From Paraburkholderia sp. BCC1884 (GTDB lineage Bacteria > Pseudomonadota > Gammaproteobacteria > Burkholderiales > Burkholderiaceae), in contig NZ_CAAJGL010000068.1 of assembly GCF_900996225.1 (NCBI RefSeq), positions 868,001-932,000 on the forward strand: a stretch of 64,000 nucleotides of DNA. The letters are read 5' to 3'. Below are positions 19,301 to 27,366 of the stretch, piece after piece. Within the stretch, counting starts at the first letter, position 1; every line of letters starts with the position of its first letter. The position numbers were made by a program, and so were the translations under genes. The notes below the pieces were generated by a model. That model saw nothing but the letters and a program-made list of their open reading frames with translations, was not told the origin of the DNA and made no database searches.

Positions 19301-21143
19301 TATCAAACTGGTGGCCGCCTTCGATCACCGGCATATCTTCCTCGATCCAAATCCCGATCCGGCAACCAGTCTTGCAGAACGCGGGCGTCTGTTCACTCTC
19401 GACCGTTCGAGCTGGGCCGATTACGATCCCGGGCTGATTTCCGCGGGCGGCGGCGTGTTTCCGCGCACGGCCAAGACGATTCCGCTGTCACCGGCAGTGC
19501 AGACCGTGCTCGGCATCAGCGCGCCGGCGCTTGCGCCGACCGAGTTGATGCGCGCGATTCTGCAGGCGCCGGTCGATCTGCTTTATAACGGCGGCATCGG
19601 CACCTATGTGAAGGCGAGCCGCGAGACCCAGCTGCAGGTCGGCGACCGTGCCAACGACGCCATCCGCGTGAATGGCGCCGATCTGCACTGCAAGGTCGTG
19701 GCCGAAGGCGGCAACCTCGGGCTTACGCAACTCGGGCGCATCGAATTCGCGCAGCGCGGCGGACGCATCAACACGGACGCGATCGACAACTCGGCGGGCG
19801 TGGACTGTTCGGACCATGAGGTCAACATCAAGATACTGCTGGGTCTCGTCGTATCCGACGGCGAGATGACCGGGAAGCAACGCAATGCGCTGCTGGCTGA
19901 AATGACCGACGAGGTCGGCCTGCTCGTCCTGCAGGACAACTACTACCAGACCCAGGCGCTATCGATTGCGGGCCGCTACGGCGTCGAACTGCTCGATGCC
20001 GAGGCGCGCCTCATGCGTTATCTCGAACGTGCCGGGCGACTGAATCGCGTGATCGAATTTCTGCCGACCGATGAAGAGATTGCCGAGCGGCAGGCGGCCA
20101 GACAAGGTCTCACGACGCCCGAGCGTGCGGTATTGCTGGCCTACAGCAAGATGTGGCTGTACGACGCGTTGCTCGACTCGTCGATGCCGGAAGATCCGCT
20201 CGTCGGCGATATGTTGATCGACTATTTTCCCAAGCCGCTGCGCCAGCGTTTCAATGAACCCATGCAACGTCATCCGCTGCGGCGCGAGATCCTTGCCACG
20301 CATTTGACCAATGCACTGGTGAACCGGGTGGGCTGCGAGTTCGTGCATCGGCTGATGGAGGAAACCGACGCGCATCCCGGCGATATCGTGCGCGCCTGCA
20401 TCATGGCGCGCGACGTGTTCGATCTCGACGACGTCTGGCGCAGCATCGACGCGCTCGACAACCGCGTTGCCGACGATGTCCAGGCGCGCATGTTCGTCGA
20501 AGTCGCGCGGCTCGTGGAGCGCTCGGCATTGTGGTTCCTGCGGCAGATGCAAGTGGGCGCGCTCAGCGACGGCGACGTGGCCGGCCTGCTCGCGCGTTGC
20601 CGCGACGCCGCCCAGAGGCTTGCGCCGCAATGGCCCGCGCTATTGCCCGCAGCCGATCTCGAAGCGCTCTCCGAGCGGCAGCGAGTGCTCGCCGATGCGG
20701 GAGTCGATAGCGAGCTGGCCGTGCGGATCGCGAGCGGCGACATCTCGGCGGCGCTGCTCGACATTGCCGAAGTCGCATCGGCTTGCGGGCGCAGCCTGGA
20801 ACTCGTAGCGGGGGTTTATTTCGCGCTCGGCACGCAACTCAACTATGGCTGGATCAGCGAACGGGCCGCCGCTTTGCCGGCGCCCACCCACTGGGACATG
20901 CTGGCGCGTGCCTCGGCGCTGGCCGAACTGGCGCGCCTCAAGCGTGCGTTGACCACCAGTGCTTTGGCCGACGCCGACGACGCGTCGACACCGGATGCGC
21001 TGGTCCAGGCATGGCGCGAAAAGCGCGCCGCGCAACTCGAACGCTATGCGCGTCTGCTGGCCGACTTGCGAGCGACGGGCGGCGCGAGTCTGTCGATGCT
21101 GCTCGTGATCGTTCGTGAGATGACGGCGCTGGAGCGGGCCTGA
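16302..21143 (+). CDS. gdhB: Large NAD-specific glutamate dehydrogenase
   Basis: The protein is 1613 residues, typical of the ~180-kDa bacterial NAD-GDH. I chose the second ATG of ATGATG (16302), which is six bases from GGGGAG; an ATG 75 bp earlier lacks a site. N-terminal regulatory ACT-like regions precede the catalytic core, where RGGLRWSDRREDFRTEV and GLMKAQMVKNVVIVPVGSKGGF hold the substrate lysines, and VVAEGGNLGLTQLGR the nucleotide-binding end. It deaminates glutamate to 2-oxoglutarate and ammonium, mainly catabolic. A possible -10 (TATAAC, about 16184) lies upstream. Monocistronic in appearance. Confidence 0.94.
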   Translation: MQAKNEEAVTHLLNDVVEFARGRLPEPTFNVVEPFLRHYYDFVDADDLQSRSIADLYGAALAHWQTAQRFVPGTERLRVYNPILEQHGWHSDHTVIEIVNDDMPFLVDSVSMAVNGLGLALHSVVHPVFRLWRGVDGTITRVGQGAEDATDTRSHLTSFIHFEVDRCGDAAKLDALRDAIAKVLRDVRAAVEDWPKIVELARITIKGMKTGEAGPEGVEARAFLEWMVADHFTFLGQRDYELVQHDVGYGLRAVPGSGLGILRDALRPVGASEVTALPPAAAEIISGSSPIFLTKANSRATVHRPGYLDYVGIKLTGADGKVIGERRFIGLYTSTAYFVSASEIPIVRRKCANIVRRAGFLPKGHLAKSLVTVLETYPRDELFQADENQLYDIALGVLRLQEHQRTRLFVRRDRFDRFVSCLVFVPRDKYNTDLRQRIANLLAEAFNGESVEFTPLLSESTLARIHFVVHAKPGGMPNVDTRELEARLVQVSRRWQDDLADALLDAFGEEQGNRLLQHYGDSFPAGYRDDYPARTAVRDIELIERVQGSERLAMNLYRPIEAGPRAFRFKVYRAGLPIALSRSLPMLEHLGVRVDEERPYLIEAVGATPAWIHDFGLELADDAEFDIERVKDLFEEAFEQVWTGAIESDDFNRLVLRAQLNAREVTILRAYAKYLRQVGSTFSDAYIERAVTGNPAIARMLVELFIARFDPALGDTREAHVDGWLHTIDSALDQVPNLDEDRILRQFLGVIKATQRTNYYRFDAEGHPKPYLSFKFDPAHVPGLPEPKPMFEIWVYSPRVEGVHLRGGRVARGGLRWSDRREDFRTEVLGLMKAQMVKNVVIVPVGSKGGFVVKNPPPQSERDAWMREGIACYQTFLRGLLDLTDNLAGTTVVPPPDVVRHDPDDPYLVVAADKGTATFSDYANAISQEYGFWLDDAFASGGSVGYDHKKMAITARGAWESVKRHFREMGVDTQTMDFTVVGVGDMSGDVFGNGMLLSPHIKLVAAFDHRHIFLDPNPDPATSLAERGRLFTLDRSSWADYDPGLISAGGGVFPRTAKTIPLSPAVQTVLGISAPALAPTELMRAILQAPVDLLYNGGIGTYVKASRETQLQVGDRANDAIRVNGADLHCKVVAEGGNLGLTQLGRIEFAQRGGRINTDAIDNSAGVDCSDHEVNIKILLGLVVSDGEMTGKQRNALLAEMTDEVGLLVLQDNYYQTQALSIAGRYGVELLDAEARLMRYLERAGRLNRVIEFLPTDEEIAERQAARQGLTTPERAVLLAYSKMWLYDALLDSSMPEDPLVGDMLIDYFPKPLRQRFNEPMQRHPLRREILATHLTNALVNRVGCEFVHRLMEETDAHPGDIVRACIMARDVFDLDDVWRSIDALDNRVADDVQARMFVEVARLVERSALWFLRQMQVGALSDGDVAGLLARCRDAAQRLAPQWPALLPAADLEALSERQRVLADAGVDSELAVRIASGDISAALLDIAEVASACGRSLELVAGVYFALGTQLNYGWISERAAALPAPTHWDMLARASALAELARLKRALTTSALADADDASTPDALVQAWREKRAAQLERYARLLADLRATGGASLSMLLVIVREMTALERA

Positions 21144-21301
21144 CGCGGCTCGCCGCCATTTCGCGCGGCACGGTGGATGCTACAGAGCGTGGGTCCGGTG
21201 GCAACATCATCCGGGTTGGACGCATGCCGCCCGGCATGGCCATAATACGGGCTATCGCCAACCGATAGCTCTCAGCACACTCACGGACGCCCTCCACGAC
21301 G

Positions 21302-22207
21302 ATGAAAGAAGAATCGCCGAAAGCCATTTTCTATGCGCTCGCCGCCAACCTCGGCATCGCCATCTGCAAGTTTGCCGCGGCCACGTTCACCGGTTCCGGC
21401 GCGATGTTCGCCGAAGCCATTCACTCCACCGCCGACTGCGGCAATCAACTGCTCCTGCTGTTCGGTCTGCGTGAAGCGCGCAGGCCGGCCAGTCCCTTGC
21501 ATCCGATGGGCGGTGGGCGCGAGATCAACTTCTATTCGTTGCTGGTGGCGCTGCTGCTGTTCTTCGTGGGCGGCGCCTTCTCGGTGTACGAGGGCCTGCA
21601 CCGTCTGGTGGCGCGCGAGCCCTTGCAGTATGCGTATGTGGCGCTTGCGGTGCTGGGTGTGTCGGTGGTGCTCGAATCGTTTTCGCTGTGGGGCGCGGTG
21701 AAGGAAATCCGCAAAACCCATCCGACCACGAGCATGTGGCGCTGGTTTCGCGAGACGCGCGAGTCGGATCTGCTGGTGGTCGCGGGTGAAGATATTGCCG
21801 CGTTGGCTGGGCTCGCGATGGCTTTCGTCGCCGTGCTGATGACCATGATTACCGGCAATACCGTTTATGACGCACTGGGTTCGATCGGCGTGGGCTTGTT
21901 GCTGATGGTGATCGCGTGGCTGGTGGCACGCGAAGTGAAGTCGATGATCGTCGGCGAATCGGCCAGCCCGGACGTGCGCCATGCGATCGAGGCGCATCTG
22001 CGTGGCCGCACCGAGATTCGCAGCATCATCAACATGATTACGCTGCAATGGGGGCGCCACGTGGTGGTGGCCGTGCAGGCGGAAATGATCGACTATGCCA
22101 GCGGCCGCGCGATGGTGGATGCGATCAACGTGATCGAAGCGGACTTGCAGGCCACGTTTCCGCAAGTCCGCTGGGTGTTTTTCGAGCCCGACGTACCGCG
22201 CATCTGA
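21302..22207 (+). CDS. Cation diffusion facilitator (CDF) family transporter
   Basis: A 301-residue membrane protein with six hydrophobic segments and the CDF metal site AEAIHSTADCGNQ (HxxxD) in segment 2, with a partner (GEDIAALAG) in segment 5. The C-terminal cytoplasmic domain (from about residue 205) follows. It resembles the SLC30A9/ZNT9-like branch. It would export divalent cations such as zinc in exchange for protons. It follows the NAD-GDH gene by 158 bp and appears independent. Confidence 0.82.
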   Translation: MKEESPKAIFYALAANLGIAICKFAAATFTGSGAMFAEAIHSTADCGNQLLLLFGLREARRPASPLHPMGGGREINFYSLLVALLLFFVGGAFSVYEGLHRLVAREPLQYAYVALAVLGVSVVLESFSLWGAVKEIRKTHPTTSMWRWFRETRESDLLVVAGEDIAALAGLAMAFVAVLMTMITGNTVYDALGSIGVGLLLMVIAWLVAREVKSMIVGESASPDVRHAIEAHLRGRTEIRSIINMITLQWGRHVVVAVQAEMIDYASGRAMVDAINVIEADLQATFPQVRWVFFEPDVPRI

Positions 22208-22231
22208 CGAACCGACGCGCGAGCGTGCGGT

Positions 22232-23212
22232 TTATTTAAAGCCGGTCACCGCGTGCGGCACGTACAGCTCTTCAAGCCGCTGGATTTCATCCGCGCTCAG
22301 GTTCAAGGTGAGCGCGGCAACCGCATCGTCCAGGTGATGCAACTTGGTCGCCCCGACGATCGGCGCGGTAATGGGCTTCTTCTGCAACACCCACGCCAAC
22401 GCCACCTGTGCGCGCGGCACGCCGCGTTCTTTGGCGATCTCGCTGACCCGCTCCACGATGCGCCGATCCGCGTCTTCCGCTTGCACATACAGCGTGCGGC
22501 CGAATTCGTCGGTTTCGGAGCGGGCGCTTTCGGTGTCCCAGTCGCGCGTCAGACGCCCGCGCGCCAGTGGACTCCACGGAATCACGCCGATCCCTTCGCT
22601 TTCGCAGAACGGCAGCATTTCGCGCTCTTCTTCGCGATACAACAGATTCACGTAGTTCTGCATCGTGACGAAGCGGGTCCAGCCATTGACCTCGGCCACA
22701 TGTAGCGCCTTGGCGAACTGCCATGCATACATGGACGACGCGCCGATATAGCGCGCCTTACCGGCCTTCACGACGTCGTGCAACGCCTCCATCGTTTCCT
22801 CGATCGGCGTTTTGTCGTCCCAGCGATGGATCTGGTACAGATCGACGTAATCCGTACCCAGACGTCGCAGGCTGTGATCGATCTCGGCCATGATCGCCTT
22901 GCGCGAGAGGCCGGCACCGTTCGGGCCCGGATGCATGCGGCTATTCACTTTGGTGGCGAGCACGATTTCGTCGCGCTTTGCAAAATCCTTCAGCGCGCGC
23001 CCGACGATTTCCTCGCTGGTGCCATCGGAGTAGACGTTGGCGGTGTCGAAGAAGTTGATGCCGTAGTCGAGCGCCTGTTTGATGAAGGGCCGAGCGGCTT
23101 CGTCGTCGAGCGACCAGGGGTGCGTGCCGCGCGCGGGCACGCCGTAGCTCATACAACCTAGGCAAAGACGCGATACATCGAGACCGGTACGACCGAGTTT
23201 CACATAATCCAT
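22232..23212 (-). CDS. Aldo/keto reductase
   Basis: The protein is 326 residues from the ATG at 23212 (AGGAG eight bases upstream). TIM-barrel AKR motifs: MDYVKLGRTGLDVSRLCLGCMSYG at the start, catalytic Asp and Tyr in FFDTANVYSDGTSE, Lys in LATKVNS, His in YQIHRWD, and the NADPH site PWSPLARGRL with GATKLHHLDDAV. It reduces carbonyls with NADPH; physiological substrate unknown. It overlaps nothing and is convergent with the CDF gene. Confidence 0.88.
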   Translation of the reverse strand: MDYVKLGRTGLDVSRLCLGCMSYGVPARGTHPWSLDDEAARPFIKQALDYGINFFDTANVYSDGTSEEIVGRALKDFAKRDEIVLATKVNSRMHPGPNGAGLSRKAIMAEIDHSLRRLGTDYVDLYQIHRWDDKTPIEETMEALHDVVKAGKARYIGASSMYAWQFAKALHVAEVNGWTRFVTMQNYVNLLYREEEREMLPFCESEGIGVIPWSPLARGRLTRDWDTESARSETDEFGRTLYVQAEDADRRIVERVSEIAKERGVPRAQVALAWVLQKKPITAPIVGATKLHHLDDAVAALTLNLSADEIQRLEELYVPHAVTGFK

Positions 23213-23414
23213 CGTGGTGCTCCTGGTTTGAGTGCACAAAGGCGGTGCGCGCTACGGATCTTCGATTATAAGAAAACGGCGGACCAGGCGTATTGAGTCG
23301 ATTTGAAATGGCGCACTGCGCAGTGGCAAATCATTTCTTCGCACCTATACTTCTTTCGGCTTGAAAGCAGCACTCTCTCCCAACCTGCATCACAAGCAAA
23401 AAAGGAAGATCACG

Positions 23415-24488
23415 ATGCTGACTCGCACACTCGGCGCGCTCTGCGTCACGACCCTTGCGGCTTGCGCGGCCTTTACCTCAGGACCGGCCAGCGCGGACGA
23501 CAACGACAATTTCTCGCAAGGCGACGGCGGCGCGCACGGTCGGCCCGTCAAGGTGATGATCATTTCGATGTTCGGACCCGAGGGGCAGGTGTGGCTCGAC
23601 CGGCTTGGACCGTGGCGCGATATTCCGGTGGATGGCCTCTCGCCCGATTACCCCACGGTTCATTGCAACAAGCAGGACGTGTGCGTCATGACCACCGGCA
23701 TGGGGCATACCAATGCCGCTGCATCGATCATGGCATTGACCTTCTCACCGCGTTTCGATCTGCGGCATACGTACTTCATGGTGGCCGGCATTGCCGGAAT
23801 CGACCCACAGCAGGGTACGGTCGGGTCCGCCGCGTGGGCGAAATATCTGGTCGACTTCGGGATTCAATGGGAAATCGACGGACGTGAAATTCCGCCGGCC
23901 TGGAGTACGGGGTATCTCGGCATCAACACCACGAGTCCCACTGCCAAGCCACCGCTCGACTATCGGACCGAGGTGTTCCAGCTGAACTCTCAGCTCGTCA
24001 ATACGGCGTATGCCCTGTCTCGCAGCGTGGTGCTGTCCGACAGCGCACAGGCGCAAGCAGCACGGGCCAAGTATTCGTACGCGCCGGCCAATCAGCCGCC
24101 TTCGGTGCTTCAATGCGACACGCTGGCGGGCGATACCTGGTGGTCAGGCACGCTGCTCGGGCAACGCGCGCGTGACTGGACCAGGATTCTGACCGACGGC
24201 AATGGCGTCTACTGCACGACCCAGCAGGAAGACAACGCCACGTATGAAGCGCTCAAACGCGCCGCGTCGGTGCATAAAGTGGATTTGAATCGCGTGGCGG
24301 TTTTGCGCGCGGGTTCGGATTTCGACCGGCCCTACGATGGCCAGACGAGTTCGGACAACCTGCTCAACTATGCCGCGCAGGGCGGCTTCACGATCGCGAT
24401 TGAAAATCTCTTCAGGTCGGGCAATCCGCTCGTGCAGGATATCTCCACGCATTGGAGCGATTGGCGCGAGGGAGTGCCCAAACGGTGA
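23415..24488 (+). CDS. Purine nucleoside permease (NUP) family secreted protein
   Basis: The protein is 357 residues from the ATG at 23415 (AAGGAAG upstream). The N-terminus is a signal peptide that may be lipidated (LAAC). The rest matches the NUP family: KVMIISMFGPEGQVW, TTGMGHTNAAASIMAL, GIAGIDPQQGTVGSAAWAKYLVDFGIQWEID and LRAGSDFDRPY. The fold is related to nucleoside phosphorylases, so the permease label may be historical and an enzymatic or binding role is possible. No transporter genes adjoin it. Confidence 0.82.
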   Translation: MLTRTLGALCVTTLAACAAFTSGPASADDNDNFSQGDGGAHGRPVKVMIISMFGPEGQVWLDRLGPWRDIPVDGLSPDYPTVHCNKQDVCVMTTGMGHTNAAASIMALTFSPRFDLRHTYFMVAGIAGIDPQQGTVGSAAWAKYLVDFGIQWEIDGREIPPAWSTGYLGINTTSPTAKPPLDYRTEVFQLNSQLVNTAYALSRSVVLSDSAQAQAARAKYSYAPANQPPSVLQCDTLAGDTWWSGTLLGQRARDWTRILTDGNGVYCTTQQEDNATYEALKRAASVHKVDLNRVAVLRAGSDFDRPYDGQTSSDNLLNYAAQGGFTIAIENLFRSGNPLVQDISTHWSDWREGVPKR

Positions 24489-24726
24489 AACGGTTTCAGT
24501 TTTTCGATGCGTGTATGCCCGCGACACGAAAGACGCGGGCATACCTGCAGCATTCGATACTCAGTGTTGCGGCGCGCGGTACGGCGTCCACACTGGCGTA
24601 TCGGAATCCCAATGGTCGAGTTCAGAGGGTGTCATGATGAGCTCCTTTTTTGAAGAGTGCATGCAGCGTGTCGCAATGAGTATTTCTTTTGGAAACCGAA
24701 TCATTGCGGCAGTTTTTATGTTCCGG

Positions 24727-25038
24727 TTACTGGCCGTCTGCTACACGCGTGACTTCGCCGTTCGTATTCGTACCTTCCTGAAGCGCGATACGTGCAGCCT
24801 GCGTTTGACCAATCAGTCCTTTGTTCGGGTACGTCGTGCGATTTAGCGCGGGCAGCGAACCGTCGCGATACGCGGCGACCAGATCGGCCTTTACTTCAGC
24901 GCGTGTTTTTGCAGTGGTCGTGGGAACGGGTGCCGTTTCATAGGTACCTGCACGGCCAATGCCTCCGCCGCCTTGAGCGAACACCGGTGCGCTCACGAGC
25001 AGCGAGAGGGCGAGACCAGCTAAGAGATTGCGTTTCAT
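24727..25038 (-). CDS. DUF4148 secreted small protein
   Basis: The 103-residue protein has a signal peptide ending APVFAQ and the family core TRAEVKADLVAAYRDGSLPALNRTTYPNKG, followed by a Thr/Asn-rich tail. AGGAG lies upstream of the ATG with good spacing. Paralogous to the 5235-5561 protein in the family hallmark but with low overall identity. The 24489-24726 gap next to it holds no convincing gene. Confidence 0.85.
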   Translation of the reverse strand: MKRNLLAGLALSLLVSAPVFAQGGGGIGRAGTYETAPVPTTTAKTRAEVKADLVAAYRDGSLPALNRTTYPNKGLIGQTQAARIALQEGTNTNGEVTRVADGQ

Positions 25039-25291
25039 GATTCACTCCTGTCGATTCGTTTGCAGCACGGGTGTCGCTGCGACAGGGTGAAATGTAGGCT
25101 TCGAGGCGATCCGGATAAATCGCACTTTCACGAAATGAATTGTCAAGATTCCAGAACAATCACGAAAGCAGGTCGGGAAAGCCTTGAAAACTCGGGAAAC
25201 CGCGGCATTAGGGCCGCGGCTGGAATTCACTGTTTCAGATTGTGTACTTCAATTGATGTCGGTTCACGTTCGGCCTTCGCTCAATTAAAGC

Positions 25292-26296
25292 TCAGGCAAC
25301 CCACTCCGTTATTACCGGCGTATCGAGCGTAGGCGCAGACTCGCGTTCTTCGAAAGTACGCTGCGTGCAGGTTGCGTCGAGACTGCCGCGGCCACTCAAC
25401 AACGGGCAACGATCGAACAGCTCGGCAATCCAGTCTACGAAAACACGGACTTTAGGCGACAGGTGACGACTGTGCGGATAGACTGCGGAAATTGGCATCG
25501 GCAAAGGCTTCAGTTCCGGCAGTACTTCCACCAACTGTCCCGAGCGCAGATGCGGCAGCACCATGAAGAGCGCCGGCTGAATCAGGCCGAAGCCTTCGAG
25601 TCCGCAGGTCACGTAAGCGTCCGCGTCGTTCACCGAGACGATGCTCTTCATCTTCACTTCAACTTCTTTGCCCTCGACCATGAAGGCCCAATCGATCGTG
25701 CGTCCTGTGCGGCTCGAGAAGTAGTTAACGGCTTTGTGATTGTCGAGGTCTTCGAGCGAACCCGGCACGCCGGCGCGTTCGATGTAGTCCGGTGCAGCAC
25801 AGGTCACACCCTCGAACAGGCCGATCCGGCGCGCCACCAGCGAGGAATCCTGTAGCGCGCCCACCCGCACGACGCAGTCCACGCCTTCCTGCAGCAAGTC
25901 GACCGGTCGGTCCGACAAGCCGAGTTGCAGGTCGATGTCCGGATAGCGCGTGTGGAATTCACACAACGAAGGAATCACCAGCAGGCGGCCAATCGAGCCC
26001 GGCATATCGATGCGCAGCTTGCCATGCGGCTTCTTGTTGCCGCTCTGGAAACTTGCCTCGGTCTCCTCGACATCCGCGAGAATGCGCACGCAACGTTCGT
26101 AGTACGCGGCGCCGTCCGGTGTCAGCGACAAACGCCGCGTGGTCCGATGCATCAGACGCGTGCCGAGGAACGCTTCGAGGTTCTGAATGATGGTGGTGAC
26201 CGATGCGCGCGGCAGATCGAGCGTTTCCGCGGCACGGGTAAAACTGTTTGTGTCGACGACACGCGTGAACACTTGCATGGCCTGAAGCCGGTCCAT
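25292..26296 (-). CDS. bpeT: LysR-family regulator of the RND efflux operon (CeoR/BpeT-like)
   Basis: A 334-residue LysR protein with the N-terminal HTH (FTRVVDTNSFTRAAETLDLPRASVTTIIQNLEAFLG, residues 9-43) and a co-inducer domain. A perfect GGAGG precedes the ATG. It is divergent from llpE-bpeE-bpeF-oprC, the layout known in Burkholderia where CeoR/BpeT activates the pump, with salicylate as inducer in B. cenocepacia. The name is by gene order and family, not by alignment. Its last 30 residues are Glu/Thr-rich and could vary. Confidence 0.85.
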   Translation of the reverse strand: MDRLQAMQVFTRVVDTNSFTRAAETLDLPRASVTTIIQNLEAFLGTRLMHRTTRRLSLTPDGAAYYERCVRILADVEETEASFQSGNKKPHGKLRIDMPGSIGRLLVIPSLCEFHTRYPDIDLQLGLSDRPVDLLQEGVDCVVRVGALQDSSLVARRIGLFEGVTCAAPDYIERAGVPGSLEDLDNHKAVNYFSSRTGRTIDWAFMVEGKEVEVKMKSIVSVNDADAYVTCGLEGFGLIQPALFMVLPHLRSGQLVEVLPELKPLPMPISAVYPHSRHLSPKVRVFVDWIAELFDRCPLLSGRGSLDATCTQRTFEERESAPTLDTPVITEWVA

Positions 26297-26375
26297 TGCA
26301 AACCTCCAGAAGGGGCTGGCGCACTGAGCAGAGATCGAATCCGCAGAGCAATCGCATCCGATTGTTCAGGGGCGC

Positions 26376-26433
26376 CGAATTGTGTTGCCGGATTATAGGC
26401 ATTTATTTACGAGTCTGCCGAACCCACAATTCG
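26376..26433. promoter_or_regulatory. Nine-bp inverted repeat flanking the llpE promoter region
   Basis: CGAATTGTG (26376-26384) and CACAATTCG (26425-26433) are perfect inverted copies separated by 40 bp, four helical turns. The spacer holds an AT-rich stretch (GATTATAGG, ATTTATTT) that could contain the -10. The arms could be two sites bridged by a LysR tetramer. The right arm ends 16 bp before the llpE ATG. Confidence 0.45.
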
Positions 26434-26448
26434 CACCATTGAAGTTCT

Positions 26449-27324
26449 ATGCGCATTGCGCGGCTCGACATGGATGCATTTAAACCGCCGTACTCCTTTG
26501 TGCCCGCCGGCAGCGGCCCGGCACAGACCGACAGCACGGCACTCGACGTCACTGACGTGCAGATCGAAGGGCACGCGCAGGACATCAGACTGCGGTTGTA
26601 CCGGCAGGGCAAGAAGACCGCACTGCCGGTATTGCTTTATTTTCACGGCGGCGGCTTTACGAAGGGCTCGATCGAACAGGCCGATTACGCCTCGCGTTAT
26701 TTCGCAGAACACTTACCGGCGTTGGTGGTGTCGGTGGGTTATTCGCTCGCGCCGCAATTTCCGTTTCCTGCCGCGCCCGAAGACGCACACCGTGCGGCGC
26801 TGTGGGTGCAGACGCGGGCGCGTGCATTTGGCGGCAATAGCAGGAAAGTCGGCGTCGCAGGCCATGACGCGGGCGGCCAGCTGGCCAATTGCCTCGCCTT
26901 CATCGCGCGGGATCGCGGTGATGTGCAGATTGCCGCGCAGGCGCTGTTCGGGCCGATGCTCGATCCGAGCCTCACGCGTTTAGGCGACGAACAGCGGCTC
27001 GGCTCCGATATCACCGCGAAAGAGTGTGCAGCGTGTTATCGCGCGTACCTGCCGCAAGCGTCGCAACGCATGCATCCGTATGCCGCGCCGCTCGAATCGT
27101 GCCGTCTTGCGGGCCTGCCTGCCACGCTGATCGCGACGGCGCAAAACGACGTGCTGCATGTGGAAGCGGAGAAATACGCGAGCAGTCTGATCGACGCCGG
27201 TGTGCTGACCCAGGTGGTCCGCTATCCGAGCGTTTCGCACGCGGCGCTGGCCGACCACCCGCCCGCGTTGCAGGAAGCAGTGAGATTTTTTCAGTGGCGC
27301 TTCGATGCGCGCGCCCATCGATAA
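26449..27324 (+). CDS. llpE: Lipase-like alpha/beta hydrolase of the efflux operon, nucleophile Ser missing
   Basis: A 291-residue hormone-sensitive-lipase-type protein with HGGG oxyanion hole at 66-69, Asp234 and His264 in the expected acid and base places. The nucleophile elbow reads GHDAGG (138-143), where family members have GDSAGG: the catalytic Ser is Asp140. It is first in the efflux operon, as llpE is in B. cenocepacia's ceo locus. It may be catalytically inactive or use other chemistry. An internal ATG at 26470 is an alternative start; neither has a strong ribosome-binding site. Confidence 0.82.
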   Translation: MRIARLDMDAFKPPYSFVPAGSGPAQTDSTALDVTDVQIEGHAQDIRLRLYRQGKKTALPVLLYFHGGGFTKGSIEQADYASRYFAEHLPALVVSVGYSLAPQFPFPAAPEDAHRAALWVQTRARAFGGNSRKVGVAGHDAGGQLANCLAFIARDRGDVQIAAQALFGPMLDPSLTRLGDEQRLGSDITAKECAACYRAYLPQASQRMHPYAAPLESCRLAGLPATLIATAQNDVLHVEAEKYASSLIDAGVLTQVVRYPSVSHAALADHPPALQEAVRFFQWRFDARAHR

Positions 27325-27366
27325 ACAAAAAAAGCAGACATTCATCAACGATATTGGGAGCTTCTC

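Noticed and set aside
24634..24843. Short plus-strand ORF in the gap after the nucleoside permease gene
   Set aside because: It overlaps the DUF4148 gene on the other strand and has no family match; the signal-peptide gene is preferred.
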